Shown: positions 29,630-42,450, counted from the stretch's first letter. The stretch is DNA of 64,000 bases from Buddleja alternifolia (GCA_019426215.1 CM033393.1:27716591-27780590), one strand, 5' to 3'. Made by a program: numbers and translations. The notes: generated by a model from the sequence alone, not told the origin.

Positions 29630-32200
29630 TTAGAAGGTTGAGGGATCTTTCACACGTTTTTTGTGGCTTTTTCCTTTTTCTCCACCAGATTGATATCGTA
29701 GTTTTCGAATCGCTCCACATTTTTCTACGCAAGAAGGAGCTTCAACAACATTTCCCTCTATTTCAGCGGGGATGATCCACTCAGACGGCTCACTAGGGAC
29801 GGGGTATATTGTTCTAACATAAGCCAAAGCCCATGTTTGTTTCAAATAATATTTAGAGATTAAATTGAGAAGGCCATCATCATCCCCTAAACCATTATAT
29901 GCCGAAATGGCGTGCGCGCACGGGATATGGTCAATGTCAAAAACCCGGCAAGTACATTTTTTGCTTGCAAGTCAACAAAGAAAGTTTCGCTGCCACACTC
30001 AACAATGTACTCCCTTGTGCACTTATTCAAGACGCGCGTTTTAAAGAAAGTGGATTGTTTCTTCCTTGCATGCATCGTTCTCTCGACTTCCGGAGTGAGA
30101 TTTTGTGACAAGGACCCGGCTGCAGCTTCGTTACGGTGCTTGTTGAACCACGTAATTATTAACTTCACAATTTCATCCAACAAAAGAATCAAAGGATATG
30201 ACCTCGCAGTAGTCAACACAGCATTAATAGACTCCACTCCGTTCGTTGTCATAATATTGTATCGTGCACCATTAGAGTAACAACGAGCCCAATGATCTTT
30301 CACAGCAAGTGTGTCTTTAAGATACTCATGGTACTTAAGATTTGAAACCGGCTGTCTTGTTTCGAGGTCACTAAAGAGTCTTTCAAATTCGTGCTCAGTA
30401 TATGATTCAGCGCAAACAATAAACTTCGTCACAATGTGATCCTTTGCCTGCTTCTTTTGCTTAAGGCCCCTACCGGTAGAAACATAGTTCTTAAGATTTT
30501 GGGATATATGATAGGTACAGTATCCATGGGAAGACCTTGGGTAAACTTTCTGAACGGCATTTTTAATAGATGCATGCCTATCAGAAATGATGACCAAATC
30601 GTCAGAATCGGGTATGACATCCCGAAGTTTCTCCAAGAACCAAATCCAAGTTTCATCGCATTCTTTACTTACCACGCCAAACGCAAGTGGATACTGATGT
30701 TTGTTGCCATCTTCCGCAGTACAAACAAGTAATACTCCATTATACTTGGTCTTCAAATGTGTGCCGTCAATAACAAGAACTTTCCTCATGGATGCAAAAC
30801 CTTCAATGCAGGCTCCCAACGCAAAGAACAACGACTGGAAAATGTTATTCGCATCCTTACGCAAATGAGTAACCGTGCCCTCATTCACTTTCTCCAACAT
30901 ATACAAATATCTAGGAAGCTTCTCATAACTAAGCCCAGGATCACCCCTAATAGAATCTCTAGCAATGTTTCTACCACGCCTAGCTTTGTAGTAAGAAACG
31001 TCAATGCCACCCTTATTCATCATTTCCCCTATTACCTTTGGAGGTGGGGCGCTTAACTGACATGGGAAAGTATTTAACAAAAATCCAGCAACCGCTCCTG
31101 AAGAGCACCTTTCACGGCGCTTTAACAATGTAGGCCGGCATGTATGGATGTTATTATGAGTTCACAATGAGAAAAACGGGGACCTTCCAGTAATTGCCGC
31201 ACGAATACTCCACTTGCAATCAGGGACTTTACATTTATATGCCAAGGCTTTTTTATTCGACTTAGCTACAACAACATGGAAACATAACTTAAGCGCTGAA
31301 TTGTTAACCAAGTCTTTCACCTCTTCCTTGCTGGTGAATTCCTGACCAATCACAAGATCTAGACCATCATCAAAGCTGAAGGTTCCAATACTCTTTTGGT
31401 CACTAGCTTCATCTATGAAATCTGACCGGTGGATGGGATCAGAGTGAACTTTGTACGAACATTGGGTGGAAATAAAAGAAGCGGCTGCATCACGCCTTGA
31501 CTTCACTTTTTCAAAATAGTGGCTTGCATCGGGCTTTGCATTCACATTTTCCACACAGGGAGAAGGACTAGAAAGTGGATTGGAGTAGGATTTATAAGGA
31601 CTGGTTGCATCAGGCATTGAGTTCTCATTGTCCACATTATAATGAGGACTCGATGGTGGATTGGGTTTAAAAGGAGTGGGTGCAGAGGCTTTCGATACGG
31701 GCGGGGAGGTGGGCTTGCTTAAAACAACACCAGGCCGACCAGGGGCAGATAGATATATAATCATTCACTAACTCCTTTTCAAAATAATATTTCTCATTCT
31801 CCATCTGAATCTCATTTTCAAACTTGATTTTTTTTCCTTCAACATCTTTCATTAAAAGCTCCACATGCAGAATGCTTCGCCTTTTCGTCACTGGACATGA
31901 GTCCACCAAATAATGCTTCACGTCAATATCGGTCTCGATGTATACCGGATTACCAACGTTACAAGAGGATGGAATGTAACTTACTACAACTTCATAATTC
32001 TTCCATTCAAAAGGAGCAAATTCAAACATGACTTGGAAAAATTGCAGCCGTGTAATCGACTGTGGATTAACTCCACTTAGCAGAAAACTCAGCATTTTAT
32101 ATTTATTCCTTGACAACCATTCACATTGTCGTGCTCCACACTCTCCCACTTTCATATTCCACTCACCATCGTATAAATAGTATATCAAAAACTCCGACAT
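29630..32200 (-). pseudogene. mudrA-like: mudrA-type MULE transposase, full domain set, three lesions
   Basis: Starts at ATG 32198-32200 (MSEFLIYYLYDGEWN, the PB1-like N-terminus). A Pro/Ser-rich linker follows, then the MuDR DNA-binding domain (FTSKEEVKDLVNNSAL, CKVPDCKWSI). The MULE transposase core (29887-31128) has its catalytic Asp in VIDGTH (residue 121 of that segment), Asp in IISDRH (183), the CTYH motif (204-207) and Glu in NGVESINAV (299). The SWIM zinc finger CTCRVFD...HIPCAHA lies near 29890-29955, and the tail ends at TAA 29630. Lesions are a frame change in a TA-repeat near 31740, an in-frame TGA at 31162-31164, and a frame change at an A-tract near 29965. Two of the three fall in simple repeats, so sequencing error or slippage is plausible. 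The gene is convergent to the Ulp1-like gene at 14828, as mudrA and mudrB are in maize MuDR. Confidence 0.85.
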
Positions 32201-33593
32201 TTTCCTAGAAAAAAAAAGATAAACAAACATAATTATTACAAAATACAATTAGTAATGAATGAGCAAATATTCTTACAAAAATTTATTACAGTTATTATTA
32301 CAAAATACAAAAGTTTTGCATTGATCAAATATAGCCTAAAAACAACATTTTCAACGCAAATTAATGAGAGAGTCTCTATCAAGCATTTCGTCGAACACCT
32401 TGTCTACATAATTCATCTCTATCTCCAACAAATTCAAACAATCAAACTTCCAACACACATATAACAATTCATTTAATGCTACAATCACAAAATCACATTC
32501 TAAACGCCTAAAAACACACTATTCAATGCAAGCTAATGAGAAAAACTCTATCAAGTTTTTTATCAAATACCTTGTCTACATAATCCATCAAAATCTCCAA
32601 CAAATTCATTCAATCAAACTTTTACTCAACTAACAAATTCAAATAATCAAATTTTTCATCAACAAATTATAATTGTTTCCCATACCTCTATGCCCGTTGG
32701 GAGGGCTCGAATTGGAGATGAAAGGGCCCGAAATGGAGATACACCGAAAGGCCCGAAATGGAGATAGAACGCTGAAAATGGATAATGGAGATAGAACGAT
32801 TCAGGGGAAGAGAAGATCGATACAGTCAAACATTGGGGGTATCAAGGATATTTTAGGTATTAAGTAAATATTGATTTTTTGTATTATTATTAGTATAAAT
32901 AATTGTAAGGGTAAAATAGGTATATCACATGCCAAAACTTTGGACAAACCTATGAGGGAGACCTATATTTGAAATGGAGCTTATGTGGGGAGGACTTTTT
33001 GCAAAGTAAGCCTATTTGCCTCATTTACCCCCCAAAAACCTTCCGCAGCTTCGAATTTTGCGAAATTACTAAAACACCCCGGAAATAAACTTTTATATTC
33101 AAAAACCAAAATAGTTTTTGTTGTCTTATTTCTACAAACTTTTTCATTCCAAAAAACTTTTTAAAAAAAAGATGACCAACTTTTTGGATTAAATTACCCT
33201 TAATTTCTTAAGTTAAAAATTGATTATTTAATTTTTTTAACTGAACTTTTTTTTTTTGAATTTTATAGATTGTATCAGATGAGTTTTATTTTTTAATATT
33301 CAATATTTTAAATTATTATCCAAAAATACTTTTTTTTACATTTTAAGAAGATTAAAAAAATCTCAAAATTAAAACTAAAACCATAATTAATATCAATTAT
33401 CAATATAAAGGCTTTAAATAAATAAATTTTTATATGAAACTAAATTTATCAAATTTTAATTTAGAAGGCTAAGAACAGTTAAGTCCATAAAATTATTAAC
33501 CCAAAGTATTGGATTTTTGTGAATGAAAAGTTGATGAGATGAGATTTTTGGATTGACAAATATTGTCCGAGTTTTTTGAATATATAAGTATAA
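32201..33593. other. Upstream of mudrA and AT-rich spacer
   Basis: Leader/promoter sequence of the transposase to about 33020, where a G-rich block 'tgtggggaggactttttgca' (32985-33005) may belong to the element terminus. From 33050 to 33593 it is AT-rich sequence with long A and T tracts and no ORF. Confidence 0.4.
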
Positions 33594-35264
33594 GAAAAAT
33601 TTCACTTTTTGGTCTTATAGAAACTTCTCCCCATTTTAGATTTATTCTCATTGGATTTTCAGTTGCATTTTAGGTCCCATGAAACTGAAACAGTTGCATT
33701 TCTTGTCCTAGCCGTAAAAAAATGGATGAAAAAAGCCAAATACAACTCACACACCGTTGCCTCAAAAACTACAAAAAAAGACATTCAAATGAAATTAAAA
33801 TAAAATTCAAAATATTTATAAAATAAATCAAAAAAGAAAAGAACAAAGGCATGGTCATCTTCGTCATTCCCCCACCCTCACCCCTTAAACCCACGGTACC
33901 CCACCACCGTAGCACAATATCACCATTGCCACGTCTAAAACCTCCTCCAAAGCATGACCCACCACCAGTCGTCCCGCTCCCAAATCCACCACCTCCACAG
34001 CAACTGCGAAAAAAGGAAAAAGAAATTGAACCCAACCCCAACCCTGCCATTGCCGCCACCAACCAACATCACCTCCGCTATAATATCTACTAAATCCCAT
34101 AATACATCAACAATCTTTTCTAGGACTGTCAATTGAGTCGGGCCTACCCAAAGCTCAATTGTTCGGCCTGCTTAAGTATGAGCCGAGCTTAATTGAATGT
34201 GAGTCGGGCCGAGTTTGAGCTTACAAATTGAACCCGCCCTATATGTGAGCTGAGTTTGAGGTTTGATAGACTCATCCCGAATAGTCCGAAATCAAAATTT
34301 TCTCTAATTAATGTTTTGTCTCATATAGTAAAATTATTTTTAAGATAACTTATATAAAACACATTATAGATTTTTAAGCTTGAAGCTTACGAAATCGATG
34401 ATATGTATATATTAGTAGAAACTTTTCATCTAAAAAGATTTTGGAAGAATTTTCAATTATTTTATGTCACCTCATATACATTGATAAAGATTCTAAATTT
34501 TCATAATCATTATTGTAAACTTTGTGACTCCATTAGTAAAATGAAGAATTACACATACTCATTAGCGTAAACATTTATTTAATGTACTATTTGAAATTAG
34601 TCTCTTGATATGATTCTATTGGATGTCTTTTTTTATTTGAGAAAAACTAATGAGCCGGCCTGAAACTCATAAAAAACGTGAGCTTGAGTTTGAAGCAAGC
34701 CGAAGAAAAAAATTTATGAGCCGAGTTTGAGCCTATAATATTCAAGCCCGATAAATTTGAGTTTGAGTTACCCTAAGCTCGGACAGGCCTAATCTTTCCA
34801 TTACATTATATGAAATCCAATAATACACTTACATAATCAAATTCAATTACGATAACCAATCTATCACGGACTCGATGGTGACGACGAAGGCGCTATGGAG
34901 GGAGGGATGGGTTGAAGTGATTTCTGGTGCTATGGTAGTGGGGGAGACGACGAGGTTGGGATGGGGGGAGGGGGGTTAAGGGTTGGGATTGAAGAAGACG
35001 ATGGGATGGTTTTTTCATTTTTCTTTATTTTTCATTTTATTTTATTTTATAATTGGTTTGAATTTTTTTTAATTTTTTAATTTTTTTTGTATTCTTGAGA
35101 TAACGGCACGTATATGACACTCGCTATTTTTCTTCTATTTTTTAACGTATGAGACCAAAAGTGTAACCTTTTTAGTTCTATATGACCAAAAATGCAAATG
35201 AAATTCCAGTGGAACTAAATCTAAAATGAGCAAAGTCGTATGATACCAAAAACGAAAATTTCCC
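33594..35264. mobile_element. Non-autonomous TIR element with ~165-bp inverted repeats (MULE-like)
   Basis: The left end (33594-33760) and the reverse complement of the right end (35100-35264) align over about 165 bases with shared blocks such as 'cattttagattta', 'tttgcattttaggt/tttggtc' and 'cgttaaaaaa'. Long TIRs with a short interior suit non-autonomous MULEs or foldback elements. The interior has Pro-rich/Gly-rich low-complexity sequence (33850-34090 and 34860-35000) and a nested hAT-like element. No convincing 9-base target duplication was found. Confidence 0.7.
34121..34791. mobile_element. hAT-like MITE nested in the larger TIR element
   Basis: The ends TAGGACTGTC and (reversed) TAGGCCTGTC match at 9 of 10 positions. 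The flanking 8-mers are atcttttc (34113-34120) and atctttcc (34792-34799), 7 of 8 identical, as expected for an 8-base hAT duplication. The subterminal 'cgggcc/gagccgag' blocks and AT-rich core are non-coding. Confidence 0.75.
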
Positions 35265-35349
35265 TAAAAGTTTATTATAAGGGTTGTATTAGTAATTTTT
35301 CCTAAAATCTTTATTGTAGAGTAATTTTAAGACACACATATGTAAGAGA

Positions 35350-36353
35350 AAATATCGTTTTTGATACCAGTATTATAGCCCATTTTGTTTTTGGTAGCAC
35401 GCTTTTACTCTTTAACATTTTTGGGACAAAATCATATTTTTTTTTAAACACTTTTGGTACCCCCATTAGTCATTTAATGGAAAATGACGGTTAGCTTTGG
35501 GTTTGGTGAGGAAACATTTTGATTTTGGTCAATGGGAGGGGAAAAAATGGTCAAATTGGGAGGAAAGGAAAAATTTAGATATTTTTAAGGCTAATTTTTG
35601 GGGGTTTTGCTCATTCGAGCTCTAACTCTCAAATTTTCTATTTCAAAAATTTTCAACTACAAGCTCTGGTCGAGGAAGAATAATAAGAAGCCATAATTTT
35701 TTGAAATTTTTTTATAAAACGTTTTGTACCATAAATTGTATTTTAATCCCCTTAAACTACACATTTTGTATATAACATCCCTTTCAACAAATTTTTGAAT
35801 TATTTAGCCCCTGAACTATATGAAAATACACTCACCTTCACCTAATAATTTATCTAGGGGCTTTTTGATACAAGTTGTATAGTTCAGGGGACAAACTACA
35901 ACTTCTAATGTTAGTTTGTAACAGTTGGAAAAGTAAATGATTGACTTTGCGTAACATTTGGACCAGCGTTCCAATTTGTTTTAAATGTCTTCAGTAAAAA
36001 TTCTTGCTTGAGCAAGAAGAATATGAAGCCAAAAATTTTGGAATAAAAAATTGGAGAGTTAGAGCTCAAATGAGCAAAAATCCAAAAAGTTGGCTTTTAA
36101 AAAGACTTACATTTGACTTTTCCCCCCAATTCGATTGATTTTTGTTCCCTCCATTGATCCAAAATAATATTTTTTTTTTCAAAATTCAAAACTAATGGAC
36201 ATGTGCAAGACACGTGTCATTTTTTGTTAAATCACTAATGGAGGAGCCAAAGATGCTACAAAAAAAATTGACTTTGTGCAAGAAGTGTTATAGAGTAAAA
36301 GTGTGGTCTGAAAGAAAAATGGGCCTATGTTGTGGTATCGAATACGTGATAAA
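35350..36353. mobile_element. Foldback/MULE-like element with ~400-bp inverted repeats
   Basis: The outer blocks 'gataccagtattatagccca' (35368-35387) and, reversed, 'gataccacaacataggccca' pair. Inner blocks pair around 'cttttactcttta', 'ccattagtcattta' and 'tttgctcatt.gagctctaa' (35618-35636 against 36050-36075). The arms extend close to a centre near 35800-35850. It is non-coding, lies next to the element ending at 35264 and differs from it in sequence. Confidence 0.75.
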
Positions 36354-36379
36354 GGTTTTAAGTTTTTCAAAGAAAACAA

Positions 36380-36490
36380 AGATAGCGTTGAGCAGTTGGT
36401 CAGTGCCTGTTGAGCAAACTATGAGGTGGGGGATTCGATTTCTTCAACTAGCTCCGTGTGCATTTTGGTTTTTGTTTAATCTTTAAAGCA
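36380..36490 (+). repeat. Possible tRNA-derived SINE fragment
   Basis: An A-box-like TTGAGCAGTTGGTC (about 36388-36401) and a B-box-like GATTCGATTTC (36431-36441) lie about 40 bases apart, as in RNA polymerase III promoters of plant SINEs. The 3' end is T-rich (tttttgtttaatcttt). No target duplication is clear, so this is tentative. Confidence 0.3.
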
Positions 36491-36733
36491 CTTAATTATA
36501 ATTAAAAGAGCTACTACTAAAAGTTAAAGAAAGCAAATACGAAAAAGAGCACAGGAGAACATATTTCTTCATTATTTTTCATTAAACATTGTTTTTTTAA
36601 CTAATTAGTTAATCTAAAGATAAAATGGACCAAGCCACTAACTACACAAAAAAACAAGATACATTATCATATAGAATGAACATTAATAAATATTACGTTC
36701 AACCATGAAGTCTCTTGATAATACTATTGATAT

Positions 36734-37256
36734 TGATGTGCCTAGAATTTATCTGGATTCAGCCAAGCTGATGAAGCCAAAATACTAGTAAGGAAAGGTT
36801 AATTTTTCTATAAAAGTGGCCTCAGGCCCAAGTAGCTGATTCGTCTTGCTGGATTATGGAAAGACTTTGGCCATAAGATAGAGATAAACAAAGACCAATT
36901 AGGAGGAAGACACGGCCCAATAATCAAGCCCTTACCATAACAAGTTTCCTTCAATCAAGCCAATTTGGGCTCAATCCTTGCTGGATCCGCTGTAAGCCGC
37001 ACTTCCTGATCTTCAGCTACCAGGATCAGCTATTATGCCATAATTAGATATGGAAGATAGCAGGCTTTGCTCCAGCTACCATAGCTAGCCTAGACCATCA
37101 AGATTTGTATAAATACTCCTATTGAAGATGAATAAAACAAAACTTTTATGCTTTTATATTGTTATTCAGTCAAAATGTATATTACCTCGCACATTGTACT
37201 CAATTATCTTACATAATATAATATAAATAATGTTGATGTGAATCAGACACGCATCA
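36734..37256 (+). repeat. 5' LTR of the Tat element
   Basis: It aligns to 62615-63295 over nearly its full length. It contains a TATA-like 'gtataaatactcctattgaa' (about 37110) and an AATAAA (about 37130). It carries roughly 38 extra bases near its end (37214-37250) that the 3' LTR lacks, and lacks the MITE found in the 3' LTR. The primer-binding site follows at once (37257-37275, TTGTCGTCCGTGGGAA), a worn form of the TGGCGCCGTCTGTGGGAA-like site common in Tat elements. Confidence 0.88.
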
Positions 37257-37336
37257 ATTGTCGTCCGTGGGAAATTGAGCTTCAAGATGTGAGGTAAGTT
37301 TATTTATTTTTGATAAGTGTTTATTATCAAATCTTG

Positions 37337-39268
37337 ATGGCAGGGAGATGTATGGTTGGAATGCAAGAAGCCATGAGGAACGAAGAAAAGAAAAAGATGT
37401 TACTTTATTCGGGCAAAGACAATCAGGCACCTGAGATGCCAGCTATCATAGCTAGGTGATTGATTGATGAAATCCAAGAGGTACCGCTAGACAAGGTGGC
37501 TAAGGACCCAACGGGAGAGAAAGAGACTCTCCAGTAGCCTGAAGGACAAGCTGACTAGAGAGATGATCAGCCGCCGCCAAATCCTTCTTACCATCTAACG
37601 GCCTAGAAGTTACAAACAATTATGGATGTAGCAATTGAAAAATTATGAAGGATTCAGATCCACAAGGATTCCGAAGGTATGGAAAAAATTTGATGTCACA
37701 GGTACCTGAAAAAATTCCGGTGGCAACAAGAGATGGAGGTGCGGGTGATTTTGGAATCACTCCTGAAGTGGTTTATGGTAAGAGAATCAACAGGGTTGAG
37801 TTTCTAACTCAGCCCGAGAGAGAAGAAGATGGAGAACCTCGCAATAAACACTCTGCTTCGGAAAGACACCAAATGCGGCATGCTGAATGGCTAAAAGAAG
37901 ACAATCAGGAAGGATGGATCCCACCACCCAAACTTCCCCAGAACAAGACACTAGTGGGCAACATGCGTTCTGTTCTAGAGAGAAAATAACTACCTGGGAG
38001 AGATCTCGCTGCAAGTGACCACCCTAAGTACCAGCCTGATGGCTGGAAAGAAAGAAGAAAAAACCTCGAAGATAAGGCCAGTAATTACGGATTTGCTTGT
38101 TTCCTGCTGCACGAGCCAGACAAACTTAACAAGCTGAATGATAGCCAAGAAGAATTTGAAGTTATGATCAGGAAGATGGAAGAAATGGAGCGAAGAATAA
38201 CAGGAGGGAACTCGCAAGAGGATTGTGGAGTTTCTTTTACTGGAACCATTATGAGGGAAGATCTACACAGAGATTTTTAGATCCATTCCATTACACCCTA
38301 TGATGGTACTTCTGACCCAGAAGATCATTTATCCACTTTCAAAGATTATGCGTACTACACAGGCACACAAATGCAATCAAGTGCAAAGTCTTCCTGATAA
38401 CGTGGACCAAGTCAGGGTTCAACCAGCTAGCGGAGGGGTCCATTGGATCCTTCCAAGAATTCAACAATAAATTCCTCCACCAGTTCGCCAGCAGCAATAG
38501 GCACGAGAAGACTCCACTGACTTTGTTTAATACTAAGCAAAGAGGAGACAAGACACTACGCTCCTACGTGAAGCGCTTCAATGCAACCACACTAGAAGTT
38601 CCTACTACCATAGCAGAGCTGAAATTTAGTGCGTTCACACAAGGGCTACGTGAGGGTGACCTGTTCAAATCACTTACTACGAAGCCAACAAGCAATTTTG
38701 ATGATCTGTTGAGCAGGGCAGAAAAATACGTTAACATGGAAGATGCCCAACTGATGAGACGATCTGAACAAGGAAAGGATAAGGAAGAAGAAGAGAGCAG
38801 GAACGGGCAACGCTGGGATAATAGGGGCAGGTGGAATACACTAGCACTCGTACCAGGCAGAATACAAGATCAACCCTCGTATCGACCACCACCCAGGGAT
38901 CCGCAACAATGCATAATAGAGGTTGAAAGCAAAAATGTAAAGCAGGCATTGGAGGGCCAGTCAGCTAGACTATACTGCTATTTCCACAAAGAAATCAGAC
39001 ATCATACAGATAGCTGCAAAGCTTTTGCTGAAGAGATTGAACGTCTCATCAAATCAGGCCACATGAAGGGGCCTATGATATATAACAATATGGGGAACCA
39101 TTCAGGAGGGTCTTCATTACGAGGGAGAGGAACCTCTTGGAATAGAGGAAAGGCTAACCCAGGTCACGGAGCAGGAATAGTAGGACTAGCAGGGCGAGCC
39201 GAACCAGTAGGGAGGGGACATTTCCCTCAGCAATTGGGTGGTGGGCCTAGTTCACAAGCCAACAGCTA
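37337..39268 (+). pseudogene. gag: gag of the Tat element
   Basis: ATG at 37337 opens a frame with several TAG stops in the first 300 bases. Open stretches are 37645-37989 and 38523-39269. The latter encodes the retrotransposon gag core (SYVKRFNATTLEV, FTQGLREGD, LLSRAEKYV) and a nucleic-acid-binding Cys/His cluster (CYFHKEIRHHTDSC), then a Gly/Arg-rich tail. A deletion near 38380 shifts the frame before the core. Gag forms the particle that packages element RNA; this copy cannot. Confidence 0.8.
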
Positions 39269-39299
39269 GGCCACACCAACGAGCGTAGCAGCTAAAGAT

Positions 39300-42200
39300 C
39301 CTAACAAAGGAGTCATACATATGATATCAGGGGGGTTGGCTCCCGAAATTTAGAAAAGATTCTTGCTCAGGCAAGTTAGAGCAGCTGATCAAGTGCCTAA
39401 ATTTTTCCTGAACGTTAGTTAGAGTCGCCCTCAAGGAGAAGTATGCTTTGGACTAGTAATGCCAAAACCGTATTAACCCCTGATAATGATGCTCTAGTCA
39501 GTCTTGCTACCATCGCTAGCTACTAGGTGCAGTGCGTCTTCATAGATGGCCGCATCTCGGTGGATATATTATTTTATCAGGTATACAAGCAGATGGACCT
39601 TGGAGATGTCAAGCTAGAAAATGCCGATACTCTTTTATATGGATTTGCTGGAGAAGCGGTCCAGCCTATCAGACAAATTATGTTATCTATGTCTATGGGA
39701 AAAGAGCCTAACCAAAAGACCTAGTTAATAAAATTCCTAATAGTCGATATACCCTCAGCATACAACGTGATAATTGGAAGGCCAACCTTGATATCATTTG
39801 AAATGGTAATCTCTATACCTCACATGAAGATTAAGTTCCCAGTGCTAGAAGGAGTGGGAGAGGTATCAGGGGACCAGAGCATGTCTAGAAAATGTTATGT
39901 GGCATCATTGGGAAAAGAGGACAAGATGACAGAAGATAAGAAGCGAAAGGTAGACTTCAAGATAGGGGGCCAAGAAAAGAAGATAGCAACGCACGTAGAA
40001 CTAGTAGATGAGCTCATGAGTGTGGAAGTGGTACCAGGTAATACCAAGAAGAAAGTAAGAATTGGCTCTCACCTAGAAGGAGAACTGAAGGAGAAATTGA
40101 TAAAAGTACTACAAGAGCACACTGATGTTTTTTCTTGGTTAGTAGACGATATGGTGGGAATAGACCCCTACTGTGATACAACACCATCTTAATGTATATC
40201 CGGATGCCCAGCCGATAATCCAAAAGAAATGGCATTTTGGACCTGAAAAAGAAGCAATCATCAAAGCCAAGCTGGAAAAGCTGCCGAAGGCAGGTCATAT
40301 CGTGGAGAAACAATTCCCCAAATGGGTTTTCAATGCAGTTTTACTACTAAAAGGAGACAATAAATGGAGAATGTGTATTGACTTTCGAGACCTAAACTTA
40401 GCTTGCCCTAAGGATACTACCCCTTACCTAGGATAGACTAGCTGGTTTCGAGCTGCAAAGCACGATGGATGCACAAAGTGTATATCATCAAATACCACTA
40501 GATGAAGAAGTTCAAAAAAAAGTCAGCTTCATTACCTTATTTGGCACATATTTCTATGTAGTAATGCCATTTGGACTCAAAAATGCAGGAGCCACATATC
40601 AGCGGCTGGTCAACATGATGTTTCGCGACTAGCTAGGAAAAAACATAGAAGTATACATAGACGACATGGTAGTAAAGAGCCGTGTCACCAATAGCCACGT
40701 ATAAGATTTGCGTCAGACATTCGAAAACTTGAGGAAGTATAGAATAAAGTTGAACCCAGTTAAGTGTGCATTCAGAATTAAAGGTGGAAAATTCCTTGGC
40801 TACATGGTCACAGAAAAAGGGATAGGAGTTAATCCTGAAAAGATAAAGGTTATTCAGGACATAAAGGAGCCACGAAATGTCAATGAGGTGTAACAATTGA
40901 ATGAAAGAGTCACCGGTCTAAGCCGTTTTATCTCAAAATCTGCAGAAAAGAGTCTGTTATTCTTCAAGGTGCTAAGGAGAATAGACGGGTTCAGCTGGAT
41001 AGAGGATTGCAAACGTGCCTTCAAGGAAATAAAGGAGTACCAAAGCCAGGTGCCATTATTGACCAAACCCGTGCTAGGCGAACCACTGATATTATATATA
41101 TAGGTAGCCGAGAAAGCCGTCAGCACTGTCCTAGTTAAAGAAGAAGAAAGAGTAGAAAAGCTGGTGTATTGCGTCAGCAAGGTGCTAAGTGATACTGAAA
41201 CAAGATACTCAGAGATAGAAAAACTAGCATTTGCAGTGGTAATAACAGCAAGGAGACTAAAGCCATACTTCTTAACTTACAAAATCATAGTGAAAACCAA
41301 CCAATTGTCAAAAACGGTGCTGGGGAAAGAAGGTACCTCAAACAGGCTGGTTAAGTGGGCAGTAGAGCTAGGAGAATTTGAGATTGAATATACAGCTCGC
41401 AAAGCTATTAAGGTGCAGATCTTAGCTGATTTCGTTGCCGAAATGACAAAGCCAGAAGAAAAAGAATAAGAGAAAGAGAAGGTATGGTTACTGCATGTAG
41501 ATGGGTCGGCTACTCATACTGGAAGTGGGGTTGGAATCTTGCTGACTACCCCAAAGGAAGACCAGCTAGAGTACGCGATAAAGTTTGAATTCAAGGCTAA
41601 CAACAATGAGGCCGAATATGAGGCCTTCATCATTGGGTTGAAAATGGCAATAAAAGGACGAGCAAAGAATCTAATAGTCTATTCTGACTCACAGCTGGTA
41701 GCCAAGCAGATAGAGGGAGTTTATGAAGAAAGGAAGAAAGGATGGCAAAGAACCTGAAGATAGTGGAATCCTTGAAAAAGAATTTCAGAATATTTGAAGT
41801 TCACCAAATACAGCATGCTAAGAACAGCAAGACTGACTACCTATCTAAATTGGATAACTCGATAGTTGATTGCAGGTCCAGACAGATTACCATACAAACA
41901 GCTGACCGGCCTAGCACGGAAGACAAATGAAAAGAAATACTTAATGTGATGGACGAAGCCCATTAGGAGACAACCATCATACGATACCTTATAGATGGAA
42001 CCTTGCCAGCAGATCGGTACAACCGACAATGAATGCTCATGCGAGATGAGCGATTTACCCTCCTAGATGGGGTGTTATATAAAAAAGGCTTTGTTCAGCC
42101 CCATCTGAAATGTATATCCGTAGATGAGGGGAAGTACATCTAGAGAAATCCATGAAGAATGTGGTGCCGGAAAAACCTTGAGAGCTGGGTACTTTTGGTC

Positions 42201-42450
42201 TAGTCTAAAAACAGATGCAACTGAATTAGTCAAAAGTTGTGAGCAATGTCAGAAGCATGCCAGCCTCATACTTAAGCCAGCGGAGTATCTGCATTCACTC
42301 AGTGTTCCCTGCCCATTTTCCAGGTGGGGAATAGACATAGTAGGGCCCTTTCTAGTAGGGCGATCATAGAAGAAATTTCTGCGGGTGGTAGTGGATTACT
42401 TCAGCAAGTGGGTCGAGGCCGAGGCTTTAGCACTAATAACTGAGGCAGAG
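39300..42450 (+). pseudogene. pol: pol of the Tat element, part 1 (protease, RT, two RNase H, N-terminal integrase)
   Basis: The protease region (39527-40000) has FIDGRISVDILF, where the usual D-S/T-G is lost, and VIIGRPTLI. Reverse transcriptase (40173-40900) shows KWRMCIDFRDLN, PFGLKNAGATYQ and the catalytic YIDDMV (about 40654-40671). The first RNase H (40900-41465) has WIEDCKRAFKEIK and YSEIEKLAFAVV. A second RNase H (41485-41750) has LHVDGSATHTGSG, NNEAEYEAFI and YSDSQLV, which mark the archaeal-type domain of Tat. Integrase starts at about 42110 with KSCEQCQKHA (the Cys pair of HHCC) and the first catalytic Asp in RWGIDIVGPF. Stops include TAG at 40630, 41964 and 42367; several frameshifts occur. 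The frame is cut at 42450 by another element. Confidence 0.85.

Noticed and set aside
30429..31056. Plus-strand and shifted-frame ORFs over the mudrA core
   Set aside because: Shadows of the minus-strand transposase, which has a clear catalytic motif set.
33769..34136. Pro-rich and Gly-rich ORFs on both strands
   Set aside because: Low-complexity sequence within a non-autonomous TIR element; no conserved domain.
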